DNA of 64,000 bases, taken from the NCBI RefSeq assembly GCF_009870125.1, contig NC_046680.1, positions 14,341,501 through 14,405,500 on the forward strand, read 5' to 3'. Both the position numbers and the translations under genes were made by a program. Position 1 is the stretch's first letter; each line of letters starts with the position of its first letter. The notes beneath the pieces are model-generated. The model ran no database searches. It was not told the DNA's origin and worked only from the letters and a program-made list of their open reading frames with translations. The DNA comes from Drosophila pseudoobscura (lineage: Eukaryota; Arthropoda; Insecta; Diptera; Drosophilidae). Of the stretch, positions 1 through 11,599 are shown in pieces.

Positions 1-1671
1 ATATGTGAATTCCTGGCTGACAATATGGTTGAAACGTCGTTTATTCAAATCATCTCATTGTCATGTCATTTTTGGGCGCGCATATTGACATATTTGACAG
101 GGGGAAATTCTATATATTTTATTTTTTTTTTTAAACACACTTGCTCCTGGTTGTCGGTGGCGCACACACATCCAAAGAGACAGAGAAATGAATTTTTCGG
201 CCGACTATTTATTTGTTTTGTGATTCCGTTCTTATTTGTTGTCGGCCATTGTATTTTTGGTATGTGCCATGCCACGCCACGCCATGCCACACCATGCCAC
301 GCCGTCTATCGTAAGACGTCGAATTCTTTGCTTCACCTCGGGTAAAAAGAAGCCCGAATTTGAATTTTTAGTATATCCAATTAATACCTCGCAAAAATAA
401 TGCCTCTGCCCGGCCTCCCACACTGCCTCCCGGACCTCGGTCACAACTGATCCCGGCTGTCATTCCCCTTGATTTATCGTTATATAAGAGCGATTCGCGC
501 TAGAGGTATGTATGTACATATGTCTGCAGTGTTTACTCGTACCATTAAGGCTGCAACGCTGCAACAGTGATCTCTGATCCAAGTCAATTGTTTGGGGATG
601 ACTTTTATGGGCTCCGGCCGCAGTTGTGTTGATTTGATTTTACGAGGAACGCAACCGCTGCTCTTCGCTTCTCCTGCCCAGGCGCAAACGCCTTAATGTC
701 TAAAATAAAATTTTGCTAATTCCTCAACTAAAAACCGAGACGAAGCATGCGATAACAACAGAAATAAATAAATATACTACACAAAAACCGAACAAATTCT
801 GTCGAAAAACTCGGAACAATCAAAGAGCGCGAACGGCGAACGGTGGACGTGGTTGAGGACCAAGCGATCGCGGCGATTCCGTCGTTGACTCCCGTCTGCT
901 GCTGGCCAATGCAGAGCACAGACTGACTGGCTGCTGGGAGGAGGGACCACTACCGCTGCTGCCACTGCCTCTGGCAGTGCTAGTGCTAGTGCCTGCGCCT
1001 GTGCCAGTGGTTGGTATCGAGTCGTAGCCGTAGTTGCCAGCCAGCGCGAGTGTGGGGTTGCTGTTGCTCCATTGTTTCTTGGCCCTGCAGAGCAACATAA
1101 ACATAAACTCATGGCGTTGGCAGCGCGTGTTCCACATATACAGATTTACGCATAGGAATGGGAATGAGAATAGGGGCGTCGCACACAACCCATCCCATGC
1201 TGCCACCTGCAGAAGTCGCCAAAAGAAGCGCTCGACGACGTCATCGTTTCTTAATTGCCCCATAAACCGAACTCAACTCAACTCAGTGTAGCAATGTGTG
1301 CATAAATTTAGAAATTGATGAATTTAGGCATCTCTTTTTTAATGGTGCACAGAGCATGGTACATGGGCAGCTATTTTTATATCCGCTCTGGCTGTAAAAA
1401 CGCTCGCGGATGCTTGCTCGAATGTCCGTTCGCGATTCCCCCGGTCGCCGCTCGCGCCCTGCGATGCCATTAAACGGTGACAACGAGTTTATGAATGTTG
1501 TTAGATCTTTTGGCATACCATTAGCGCATCGTTCAGCGCAAGGGGGAGCGGCTGTCAGGCGGATGACGTCGTGCGAAAGACAGCTAACCACTTGTTGGCC
1601 AGCAAGTGGTCGTGGCTCGCTTCGCGATGTTCTGTGTGTGTATCTCTCTGTGTTTGCGTGCTGGTATTCGG
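1..1671. other. non-coding stretch, no gene supported
   Basis: No reading frame here looks like a protein. I see a TATA-like sequence (tatataagag) near 480 on the + strand, a short run of 5-mer repeats at 266-303, and CTG/CAG-rich low-complexity DNA at 900-1000. It could hold the promoter or leader of a gene lying to the left, but nothing in the sequence proves that. Confidence 0.5.
266..303. repeat. short tandem repeat (GCCAY)n
   Basis: Imperfect tandem copies of a five-base unit of the type GCCAT/GCCAC run through these bases. It is a simple repeat with no evident function. Confidence 0.75.
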
Positions 1672-2991
1672 TTATTGGCTTCTGTCCGTGATGCGCAACG
1701 CGCCCATATCCAGATTGAGTTCGCTGAGGAGGTCATTGGGGGCCGAGCCCTGCATGGTCAGACCGGCGACAATCTGCTGAGCCTCTGGGCAGTTTATGCA
1801 GGCATTGCGTATAGCCAGAATGCTCCATTCGCGCATTACTAAACGAAAAGATTGAAACGTTAAGATGTGGTGGCTGAAAGAATAGACGATTGACTTACAA
1901 GGATTACGGGCATCCATCACAGTGCACTCGAGCAGAGTTGGCAGCAGTTGTGTGTCAATGCAGTAGCCCTTGTTCTGCTTGTTCTCGTACAACAAATTGG
2001 CCGAGCAGCGTACCAGGAGCGTTTTCAGCTCGTAGGAAACCTTCTTTTCGTACTCCGCATCCACGCCGGAGGTGAGGGCCACCTCTTCTAGCTTGGTCAT
2101 TGGCTTGTCAAAACCGCCACCGTCTGCCTCCTTGCCTGCCGCTACCACGCAGCGCAACAAGCTGCTAACATTTATGAACAGTGACTGATCTTCCACATAC
2201 GTGTTGGCATATTCTTCGGAGCCGCTGACACTGGCAATGATGCGCAGGAGCGTGTGGACTTCCCTGGGATGCAGTTCGTGGCGCAGCTTGATCGTTTCCC
2301 GCAAAATGCAGTCAGACTTCAGTCGAAACTCCTTGGCAAAGTGCTGCAGCAGGATTGGAGCCAGTTTCCCGTTCGGACTGTTCTCGCGCAGATAGTGCGT
2401 CACATAATCCAGAAAGGCTATGCGCTCCTCGGTGCTCAGTCGCTGATAACAGCCCACACCGACCCGCCCATTCGACACAATGAAGTTTTCCAGAAAGAAG
2501 TGCAAATACTCAAAGCTTAAGGTGCAATGTGCTTCGTTGATGGCCTGCCACAAGCGGACGCAGGTCTGGAGAGCCAGGTCGTTACTGATCAGGCCGCAGC
2601 CGTTAAGATAAATGTTGTACATGACCATGAGCAACACATTGTTCGAGCTTCCCAAGGGAGCGGCGCAGACCTGATGGGTTATCTTTGTGCCATGCTGTGT
2701 CCAGACGAGTGTCTGAGCAGGACCGTTGTTCACCACAGTATTGGCCAGCACCTGCAGCGTGAGTGTGTGGATGGTACTTAGCTCGGTGCGCATTTGGGGA
2801 TTGAAAGCCATCGCTTCTATGAAGCTGGAAAACGCTGCATTTTTTGCCACAGTCTCTTGAGCGGCGCTGCTTTTGGTGAGCAGAAGGCGCAGGCTCTTGA
2901 GCAGGCCTGTGACCTCCTCCGCATTTTCGGGCAGGCTTAAGCCAACAATCCGTTGAACTATATCGTTGGTTTCGCTGTGCTGCAAGGACAT
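1672..2991 (-). CDS. ATXN10: Ataxin-10 homologue
   Basis: Two coding exons, complement(join(1672..1838,1899..2991)), give a 419-aa protein. The intron is only 60 bp (donor GTAAGT, acceptor TTTAG), has no stop and is a multiple of three, so an unspliced reading continues to 439 aa. The joined sequence reads DARNP-LMREWS across the junction. The C-terminal block with EWSILAIRNAC is typical of the ataxin-10 (Atx10) homology domain, and the rest is alpha-helical, armadillo-like. Ataxin-10 proteins are cytoplasmic scaffolds linked to cytokinesis and cilia in other animals. The fly role is not visible here. The ATG at 2991 follows a short leader and faces Snx16 across a shared promoter. The family call is firm; the official fly symbol is not known to me. 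Confidence 0.88.
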   Translation of the reverse strand: MSLQHSETNDIVQRIVGLSLPENAEEVTGLLKSLRLLLTKSSAAQETVAKNAAFSSFIEAMAFNPQMRTELSTIHTLTLQVLANTVVNNGPAQTLVWTQHGTKITHQVCAAPLGSSNNVLLMVMYNIYLNGCGLISNDLALQTCVRLWQAINEAHCTLSFEYLHFFLENFIVSNGRVGVGCYQRLSTEERIAFLDYVTHYLRENSPNGKLAPILLQHFAKEFRLKSDCILRETIKLRHELHPREVHTLLRIIASVSGSEEYANTYVEDQSLFINVSSLLRCVVAAGKEADGGGFDKPMTKLEEVALTSGVDAEYEKKVSYELKTLLVRCSANLLYENKQNKGYCIDTQLLPTLLECTVMDARNPCKSIVYSFSHHILTFQSFRLVMREWSILAIRNACINCPEAQQIVAGLTMQGSAPNDLLSELNLDMGALRITDRSQ

Positions 2992-3226
2992 TTTTTACTT
3001 GTTACATTATTTTAGAAATTGTTTACATTTTCCACCTCACCTCGTTGGAATGCTCCATTTCGATAGACAGAGTCATATCGATATATCGATAGAGCTTGTG
3101 CGGTCACACCGTTTCAGCATTACAAACACAAAAGGAACGATTTTTTGCAATAAAAAAAAATAAACAATAAATAAAAGTCATGTAGCAACAAAAGCTGCAG
3201 AGGCCAGATATACAATACCCAAAGCA
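2992..3226. promoter_or_regulatory. divergent promoter between ataxin-10 and Snx16 genes
   Basis: Only 235 bp separate the two start codons. The gap holds two DRE sites (TATCGATA at 3076-3083 and 3084-3091, back to back) and a Motif 1 core (CGGTCACACC at 3101-3110). DRE binds DREF and Motif 1 binds M1BP in Drosophila. Together they mark TATA-less housekeeping promoters, so both genes are probably broadly expressed from this one element. Confidence 0.8.
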
Positions 3227-4588
3227 ATGTCCCTGCGTGCTCTTAGAAAACGAGAATCGGGAAACTGTGGCAGCAACAACTACACCACCACCACCAACAA
3301 CAACAATAACAGCTCGGTGAGAACGCTCTTTAAGAAGGCCAGCACAGCAACAACGTCACCGAAGCAGCGCTCATTAGCGCTAAAATCGTCAACTTCTAAC
3401 AGCAATTTAGACGTTCAAAAACTAATCCATCAGCGTAAGCTGCTGGGCCGCGCCACCCAGTCTTGCCCCGATCTAAGGACCTGCGTCAAGTATTCTGCCA
3501 ATAACAGCCTGTTGCGCAGCAAGTCGGAGAGTGATGTGGGTACAGTAGCCTTGGCTGGCAACTCTGGTGTTCCTCTGACGGCGACCAACGCAAAGTCGGA
3601 AGTGTGTCTGCAGAGAATCAGCTCGCACAGCTACGAGCCGGAGCAGCGGTCTGCAAACAGGAATACGATGATGGGCGGTGCGCGTTCGCATCGGGACCTC
3701 ACCCAGTCCTCCTATGGCAGCAGCGTGGGGGGCCATGCGAGCGATCTGGAGCCTGCGAGGCCCCCACGACGCATGAGCGAGTGTAGCCTGGGATACAGTC
3801 AGACCAGTGGCGGAGGCTACCCACGACGCAACGGCTCCATGTTTGCGAGCCAAATGACTCTGTCGTCGGGCTCGGCGGCACCTGTTGATCCCAATGCAGT
3901 GCTGCGCGTGCCAATAATTGGCTACGAGGTGATGGAGGAACGTGCCCGTTTTACGGTCTACAAACTACGCGTAGAGAACCCGGAATCGAATGACTGCTGG
4001 CTGGTAATGCGACGCTACACGGACTTTGTCCGGCTAAACGGCAAGCTAAAGCAGGCCTACCCCAAGATATCGTTGATGCTGCCACGCAAGAAGCTCTTCG
4101 GGGACAATTTCAATGCCGTCTTCCTGGACAACCGAGTGCAGGGGCTCCAAATATTTGTCAACTCCGTAATGGCCAAAGAGGAGTTGCGCAGGTGCAAGCT
4201 GGTGCGAGAGTTCTTCTGCCTGGACGAGCCGCCCTCGTATTCGGAATCCATGGAGGAGTGTCGGGTAAGTCGATGGTCCTACTGTTCCATATCCAGCATA
4301 TCGCATTCTGCCCTCTACAACAGGCAATATTCGAGGCGCAGGAGGAGACCATCACTCACCTGAAGATGCAGATACAGAATAAAAACGATCTCATACTCAG
4401 TTTGCAGCAAAAACTCCGTGAGGAGATGAGCGAAAAGGAGCAGCTCAGGGAGGCATTAAAGTGAGTTTGAACAAATAGTTGGGAACTACTTAAATTAGCT
4501 AAAATTTCTCTACATTTCCATTTGCAGAAACGTCAACCTGAACTGCTCGCACTGCTCCTCGGCCAACGACAGTCTGGGCTTGAAATAA
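3227..4588 (+). CDS. Snx16: Sorting nexin 16 (PX domain, coiled coil)
   Basis: Three exons, join(3227..4264,4324..4460,4528..4588), give 411 aa. Residues 1-220 are low-complexity and Ser/Asn-rich. A PX domain lies at about 225-330, with the RRYTDF motif and the basic LPRKKLFG loop expected for binding phosphatidylinositol 3-phosphate. Residues about 347-395 form a coiled coil encoded mostly by the small second exon. PX plus coiled coil in this order and size is the Snx16 architecture. In flies Snx16 acts on endosomes and in BMP receptor trafficking at the neuromuscular junction. Both introns (59 and 67 bp) have consensus ends. The ATG at 3227 has a good CAAATG-like context. The 3' end points at dlish 262 bp away. 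Confidence 0.93.
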
Positions 4589-4850
4589 GCCAGCAAATTC
4601 TATGGGGGGAGGCCAGTTCAACGTGCGCGTGGGTTCAATATTATGCTGAGCATAACCCTGCCCACCCGCACCGCTCGTGGAACACATCCATATCCAAAAC
4701 CAAGTGCATATCGAGGCGCTACAAGGCTCATATCTAGTTTTAGGTGCTGTCTACGGGCAATTTATAATTCAAGATATAATATCTTATATTTACGCTCACA
4801 TCAAAAAATATATCTAAGGCACAATTTACTCAACAAACTGGTTTCACTGC

Positions 4851-6098
4851 TCAAAGACTTGTCATGGCGGGCGGGCGGGCGTAGGCCTTTGGAATGAACC
4901 CGTATTTTCGCGTCTTGGGCGCATAGGCCCAGAGCCAACCATCCACCGTCTGATTGTTCAGATCGGCATATATCCAATCGCCCCGACGTACGGATAGATA
5001 AAGATCGTCGGGAGCCTGCGCCTTATAGTCGTAGAGCATGACCAGCTCTGTGCCATGATAGCGTAGGTCATCCGGGCCCAGACCTAGTTGCTGTGGTTGC
5101 TGCTGCTGCTGCAGCGGCTGAGGCTGCTGGCCCTGCTGCAAAATGGATTCCATGGCATTCAGGGTGGAATGATGCTGTATGTTGTTCTCGTTGAGCGGAG
5201 TTTTCTGCTGCTGCAGAACACGCACACTGTCGGCGGGATAGATGAAGCCGGCAGGCACGAATCCCTCTTGGCCATCGCTGCGCATGATCCAAAACCAGTC
5301 GGGATCCTCGCGGTTCAAGACGGTCACAAATTCCCCCCGCTCCACCGACAAATCGTTCTCATCGCGGGCTATGAAGGTGTACAGGACAATGCACCGTCCG
5401 GATGGCTCCTTTATAAACGGCGTGCATTCTGGCTCGACGTGCAAACTATTCTCAATGTTGTTGGATGAACCATTGGCGTTGGCTACAGGAATCGGGTCAT
5501 CGCAGAGAGCATCCAGTTTGTTTTCTGCGCCCAGGAGCGGCATATTCTCATCGATTGGCTGCTCCGGGCAGTGTTCCCGCGGGAGTTTTTTCTTCACGGC
5601 CAATTCGGCCAGCTGGGTGTTGCATGGGGCGCAATAGGAGAATGGTATGAAGCCCTCCTGCCGCGAATCCTGACCGATCACATAGACCCAGTCGTTTTCC
5701 CTGTACAGTATGTTCACCAACTGGCCCCGCTTCACCTCCAGTTCGTCGTCTACGCAGGGCGTAAAGTCGTGCAGCACAACCATTTTGGAGTCTGGACTGC
5801 AGTGGAAGGGGTTTGGATGAGAATGAGAACACAGAGATCTCTGGGATCTGAGCCATACCTGAGACCATGTTCCTTTTCAATGCCCACCCGTACCAGAGTC
5901 TCAATGCTGGAGGAGCCAGTTATACGTCCCATGCCGAGGCCTCCCACTGCAGGCAGGTCCCTCTCAATGCTCGCACTTGTGGCTGTATAACAAGAAACAA
6001 GTTTGTGGTTTAAGTCTTTCATTATTGTATTCTCGTTGTTTGTTTGGCTTACCTTTCTTCTTATCGCGCCGCATGCGCACGGGGCAGAGAAAGGCCAT
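4851..6098 (-). CDS. dlish: Dlish/Vamana, three-SH3-domain adaptor
   Basis: Three exons, complement(join(4851..5796,5859..5982,6053..6098)), encode 371 aa. The first exon gives a short basic N-terminus with Cys5 (MAFLCPVRMRR...). The middle exon carries the STSIERDLPA-like region. The last exon holds three SH3 domains at about 62-118, 190-250 and 300-362, each with ALYDF/ALYDY-type and WxW-type residues. A Gln-rich linker precedes the third. Three SH3 domains with this N-terminus match the fly adaptor Dlish (Vamana), which links the Fat/Dachsous cadherin cytoplasmic tails to the myosin Dachs and is palmitoylated through Approximated. Cys5 beside basic residues is a plausible acylation site (inference). 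The C-terminus -TSL fits a class I PDZ ligand. Confidence 0.9.
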
Positions 6099-9000
6099 GT
6101 CTTTGATGGACGAGTACTGCTGTTTTGTGCTTAATTGGCTTATTAAATAATTGATTTTGATTGTTTTTGCCTCAATTTTGGTGCCTCAACAACAATAATA
6201 ACGATTAGGAATCGAACTTAGCCCACGTAACCCCCTCTATTTAAATAGTTCAACTACTTGAGGTATATGGCGGAAAATATTATCTATTGTAAATTCTTCT
6301 GTAGATCCATTCAAAAACCACGACATCTTTCACCTGAACTGCGCTAAAATTAGTAAATTTTCATTATTTTCGGTGGAAATTTTAAATTCCCCCTTGGCTT
6401 ATAATAGGTTAATCGTTCTCCGTCAAGGATTGAAAACCATATTGCTTAATTTTGATGTTCCGTCAAATATTATGAGCCAGATGGAACATTTAGCCCTGCC
6501 CATATAATTTTATCCGATTAATGAATTAATTTTGTACTAAACTGGTTTGTTTTTAGTTCTTGCTTTTATTGTTTTTGGCTAAAACAAGGTTTAAAAAAAA
6601 GGCCAATGCATTAAAGGTGCGTCATTCTACATCTGACATTTGCTACATGTTAACTACATTTTAGTTTCATAGAATGCAGGGATGTTGGTGCGATAAAATC
6701 GACAGATTTGCGCGCCGAAGTGGAATTGTTTGAAAGTGGTCAGTGAAAGTATCGAGTGCAGTCCAGTGGAAAAAAAACCTGCGTATGGAAGTATGCCGTA
6801 AATCCTACATCAATATATACAAAGAAGAATATGTATGCCTTCAATTGATGGTATAAAACCGATACGTTGTGAGCCCAATAATATAGAATTTTCGACTCGA
6901 TCGTTTAGCATATCGGCGCCCATCACTGGCGGGGCCATGATTTTGCCGCCAAGCTTGAAATCGTTTTTGTATCAATTGCTCGCTCATCCGTGTTAATATA
7001 TTAAAAGTGGCATTCAAAGTGCACCTTGACTTGACACAGTTGGGTGCAATGGTGCATTGCCACTGGACGAGTCTTCTTCAGGTGAAATATGTATATAGGT
7101 GTGAGGGTGTGTGGGTGTGTGTTCGTGATCCATCAGTTCTAACGTCTCCGACTCTTTGATCTCAATTTTCAAGGTTTTTCTACCCATGCCCATCGACCGA
7201 ATCGCATACGTCACTCGCATCCTTGTTATCCTTGACAGCAGTGAAAATTTAAACTGTCAAAAGTGCGGGCAATGGACTATTTTGGTGCCAAGGATAACGC
7301 TTTCGCATGCAATTTTCGATTAAACAGAGAGGGAGAGAGCGAGCGAAAGTGTGCAAACTGACCTACACTCTGGGACAGCTCCCACCACCCGCCACCCCAT
7401 GCCACGGGTTATTCCCAGTCTGACGAAATTGCGTGTTAAATTCGCTCGAATTATCCACTATCCCACCCCAGCACTTTGACACTCCTCAACGACTGAGGCA
7501 GCAGGTGCCACACCCCCCGAATCGCTACACATATCCAACATACAGACATACATATGTACATCTGTATATGTATAGTATACATATAGCCGACACTGTTGTT
7601 GACTTTTGCCTACTACGCAGTTGATTTCACAGCATCATCGCGGGGAAGAATACCCTCAGACCTGTACCGGTGCCTCACCACTTACTCCCATGCCCTATCC
7701 CAAGTCGTAATGGAGAGAGCCTGTCCGTCGAATCGATGGAATGGGGCCTGCGCACAGTCCACCCTCTGGATGTCATTCACGAAAACATGCGATGCAGATG
7801 TGGGCTGGAGATGATCCATCAGGATGGATGCTCCGGGACGTGCTTTGTCTACGCCACGCTACGTAATTGTTGCTTCGACATCTGTTGTCCGAAAAAGAAG
7901 AGCACCGACAGGGTCCAAAGTTATGAGTGCAGAAGGAGAGCAATGGAAACAGGAGCAGAAGCTACCTACATACGAGTATGTGGGTCATCTATTTTTAGGT
8001 AAACGCGTACTTTTCACAGATTCCTAAAATAACCATTCTCCTATTCAGCGAAATGTACATAGGACCAAGGGACTCTATCCGTCCAGGGATCTGCTTGCCC
8101 GGATCATCTGTTGCAACTTCCCCCAAAGAATGGATAGAAAAGTTTCATAACATTTGTGTATATACTTTGACAATTTCAAGAATTCTCTCGAACTATTTCC
8201 CGTTTCCGTTTTGGGATTGCCGGCAATTTTCCTTTTCCATTTCTATTTCGTAATCTGACTTTCTATCACATCATTTCCTCTTCTTTTCGATGGCTTCGCC
8301 CCAATATGTACATTGTGTAATGCATTTTGGCGAAACGCGGTGGAAATTTTATGGCTGAAAGAAAATGCACAGAGCACAAACGAAAACCGTAACAAATGTG
8401 GGGGAAAAATGGTTGAGAAAACTGCAGCAGGGGATAGGGGTAGGTAGTTGCACAGATGATGATGGAAAGAAGTAAACAATAATTGTGTGCAAAGAGCAAC
8501 GCAGATATAGACTTTTCAATGTATAAATGCACATCTGTACATATATTTTGATTTGGCTAAAAATGTAGGGAATTTGGCAAGTGTCCAATTTTTCAGTTTC
8601 AACTGATTTATGTGGAATGGGGATTATCGGTTGGATGTACTCGAAGGGGGTATGTACTCGAATAGTATAATAAGCGCATGAATAAGCGAAAGTTTCGCGA
8701 GCAGAAGGGAAACCAGCCTCAAACCATAAAGAAAAATCCCAAAAATCCATTTCAACGCTGCTCTCTCAATCACCCTTGCTCACATGCAACATGCAACATT
8801 GTCAAAGGACACCTACACACCACCACGCAACCCGTAAAAAAGAGCAAACGCATAGGAAGGAGAAGGCGTCAGAGGATGAGAACTGAGTGTGTGTTCAAGG
8901 ACATGCATATATTATGAGGGGGTTTGACGGGAGCCCGGGTATGAGCATCCCATGAACATAGACGTGGACGTGGAGGTGGGCGTAATCATTAGCGCCACGT

Positions 9001-9200
9001 ATTTGAGATATTTAATTAAGGCCCTGTGGAAGCGATGGAGGGTGTTTTTATGGAGACTATGACGCCTAAAAGTGCAGCCCGTCCTTGTCCAGCGCCAGCC
9101 CAGCCCAGCACCAGAGTTCAGAGAGCGACTTACACCGAGGCGACACGAGGGGGTCATTGGGTCCTGCCTCGGCTGCATTCCATTCAGTAACAATCTGCCC
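6099..9200. other. gene-poor region upstream of dlish
   Basis: No convincing coding sequence on either strand. It holds the 5' flank of dlish, one decayed copy of a dispersed repeat (6440-6600, listed separately), and GA-rich stretches near 7325-7355. Short reading frames between 7400 and 8300 have no recognisable domain and fly-like intergenic composition. Any leader exons or enhancers cannot be placed by eye. Confidence 0.5.
6440..6600 (+). repeat. decayed copy of dispersed TIR repeat (copy A)
   Basis: This stretch aligns by eye with the interior of the repeat seen intact at 46.6-47.2 kb. It shares the blocks attttgatrttccgtc, gaacatttagccctgccc and taattttatccgattaatga in the same order. 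The ends are lost, so this is an old fragment of a probable non-autonomous DNA transposon. Confidence 0.7.
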
Positions 9201-9450
9201 ACCTCTCTCTCTCGCTTGGTTTCTCTCTCGCTTTGATGGCTCCACTACAGCCGTACGATGCCTCGAGCACGTGCCCCACTCGGCGGCAGAGCTCCACTCA
9301 GTTGAGGTTGGTTTCTCGTACGGCGTGGTCGCATTCTGTTCTATCCGCATCGCGTCAGAGTATATTTTCCCCGAGTCAGTGGAAGAGTCTCTGTTGGTGT
9401 GTCAGTGTCCGTGTGTGGCAGAATTCCCAGAAAAAAGCAGCCAAAATTAG
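9200..9450 (+). promoter_or_regulatory. candidate promoter and short first exon
   Basis: CT-rich (GAGA-factor type) tracts at 9203-9236 lie ahead of a TATA-like run at 9361 and two TCAGT initiator-like sequences (9376-9380, 9402-9406). A consensus donor (TTAG/GTAAAT) follows at 9450/9451. This looks like an upstream leader exon of the FAM13-like gene to the right, but no transcript evidence is available. Confidence 0.3.
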
Positions 9451-11300
9451 GTAAATACCGAGTGTGCCCCAGAGTGTGGCACTTGCATCTGCAAGAACAA
9501 TTTGGAGGTGAACTCAGTAGATCTGGCTATACTTGGTCAGATGGACATACATATGTATGTATATCATACATCAGAAGACTGGGTCAACGCTTATATAAAA
9601 TGGGAATCAGGCACAGGCAGGTGTTGCAGGACCCAGGACCTCTAGGGACCCTCTCTTAGCGCCACTTCCGGTCTGGGCAAAAACTCACACAGGAACAGGA
9701 ACAGACATGTTTTTCCCATTCGGATGTTTATAATTTATACGCCTTCCGTTTTCTTTTTTGTGATTTTTTATTTATTTTATTTCTTTTCCAAACATAAGAA
9801 AAGCTTTTCAGCTATTTTCGCTTTTTGTCTGCGACGTCAAAGACATTTGTATGTACATATATAATATGTATATAGATATATCTACGAATCGCTATATATA
9901 ATATAGCCATTAAAGAATTTGAAAGAGTTTCGCTTGTTTATTTTGTTTTCACTTAGGATTTACGAGAACTGGCACGCAAAATATCCATCTGTGGGAGCTA
10001 AGGTTAAGTGCCAGACATCATCATCATCGTTATCCTCATCGGACATCAATCAATTGGGAATTTTTTATGACATTATATAGAACTTTGGTGCATAATATAT
10101 CTTAAGCCGTAGCTTCGGATTGGTTTAATTGGGGTTATTTCCTTCAAGAGTACATTTTTCGTTGACATTTTCCTTTTCTTATGGGGCTATCAAGTTAATT
10201 TGTTGTTTCCTATCCTGTTCGGTGTTGTTTTTCCCCAATAGTATATTGCTTTTATTGCCAGAACACTCCGGATAAAGATTTATGCAAGTCCACAATCTTT
10301 GAGTAAGCAAATACAAACAAAACGATACCCGCAATTGCTAGTTACATATACCCTTTTCAGAGGGTATTATTGACATTGGAAGTAAACATGCACATGTACA
10401 TATCTGTCCAAAGGCTTTTATAGGATCCCTATATCACACTGAAGAACAACTTTTTTCTTTCTTTGAATGTTACATTTACTTTTCACTGTTTTTAGATAGC
10501 TCAACCAAATTTGTTTACAATCTGCATTAGGGTATCCAATGCTTCGAATACTGAGGCTGCTCTTCCCACCATCGTATTTTCCCATTTGCATATACTCAAA
10601 TTTTATTTATGGCTGCTGGCCGAGTCCGAGTGCCACATCAATTTGGATGCAAATCTGGGCACTATTTGTGTGTACATTGCTGTGTGTTTGTTTGGCCATT
10701 ACGGTATCTGACCATCCCCATCCCCCAACCCCCTTTCACACTTTACAAAGTGCAACGAAAGTGCTTGCGAACACAAGAATACGTAGGATTTCTGGAAAGT
10801 TCGCTGGGGTTCATTTAGTGAGGGTGGGGATGGATAGCAGATTCAAGCTTCAATTGATGGCGCACTGCCAGAGGGTGGCTGTAACTGTAAATTGCCCGCA
10901 ATTGGACTTAATTCTTGAGCTTGCGGTTGTTGTTGCATTTTGCATTGTGCAATCAATGCTATGCACGGGAATTGAAAGAGCAATAATTGGACAGGATTTA
11001 ATTAGATTTCTTAAATAATTTTATCTTTATCATTCTTTCTCTCTCCCTTTGCAGGCTTTTCAAAAATGGATAAACAAAACATGAAAATGTGTATAAATGC
11101 CGCCGAAAATGAACGCATTAAAATGAATCATAATTGAGAGCAAGGAAAAAATGAGCAAGAGTATCTAATCTCGAGCGTATGAAAGGAGTGCGAGCGAGCG
11201 AGATAGCGAATCGATACGAAACGAAAAGCTCTTTGGGATGCGTTTCATTTGCAACGTCATCGCGTCATCAACAGCTGAAGACAGCGAACACACTCACAGC
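9451..11300. other. intergenic or intronic, nothing recognised
   Basis: AT-rich DNA with poly-T and TA-rich runs (9840-9905). Small open frames around 10510-11020 show no domain, signal sequence or splice context that would support a gene. Confidence 0.45.
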
Positions 11301-11599
11301 TTCTATCTCACACACACCCATTTTTCAACTCTCTCCCCTGTGAACAGAGCCCCCGAGGAAAGGGTGTCAGCAAACATCTGCATTTTATTAATTAACGAGA
11401 AACGAATTAGATAATTAATTTATTATATTCTCCTCCTCTCCAGAGAAACTGTAAAGAAACAGACTCACGCAATCAGACTTGCGCAAAGCAAAAGAGAGAT
11501 AAACGAGAGATAGAGAGAGAGAGAACGTCGTATAACAACTACAATCGAGAGCGAGCTGAGAGCAGTGCACAAAGCAAAGGCCAGAGCGAGAGGGAAGTC

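Noticed and set aside
820-1263. 147-codon minus-strand frame
   Set aside because: Driven by CAG/CTG and GCA repeats that keep several frames open at once.
5088-5990. Long + strand frames opposite dlish
   Set aside because: Shadows of the dlish SH3 exons, which have clear domains on the minus strand.
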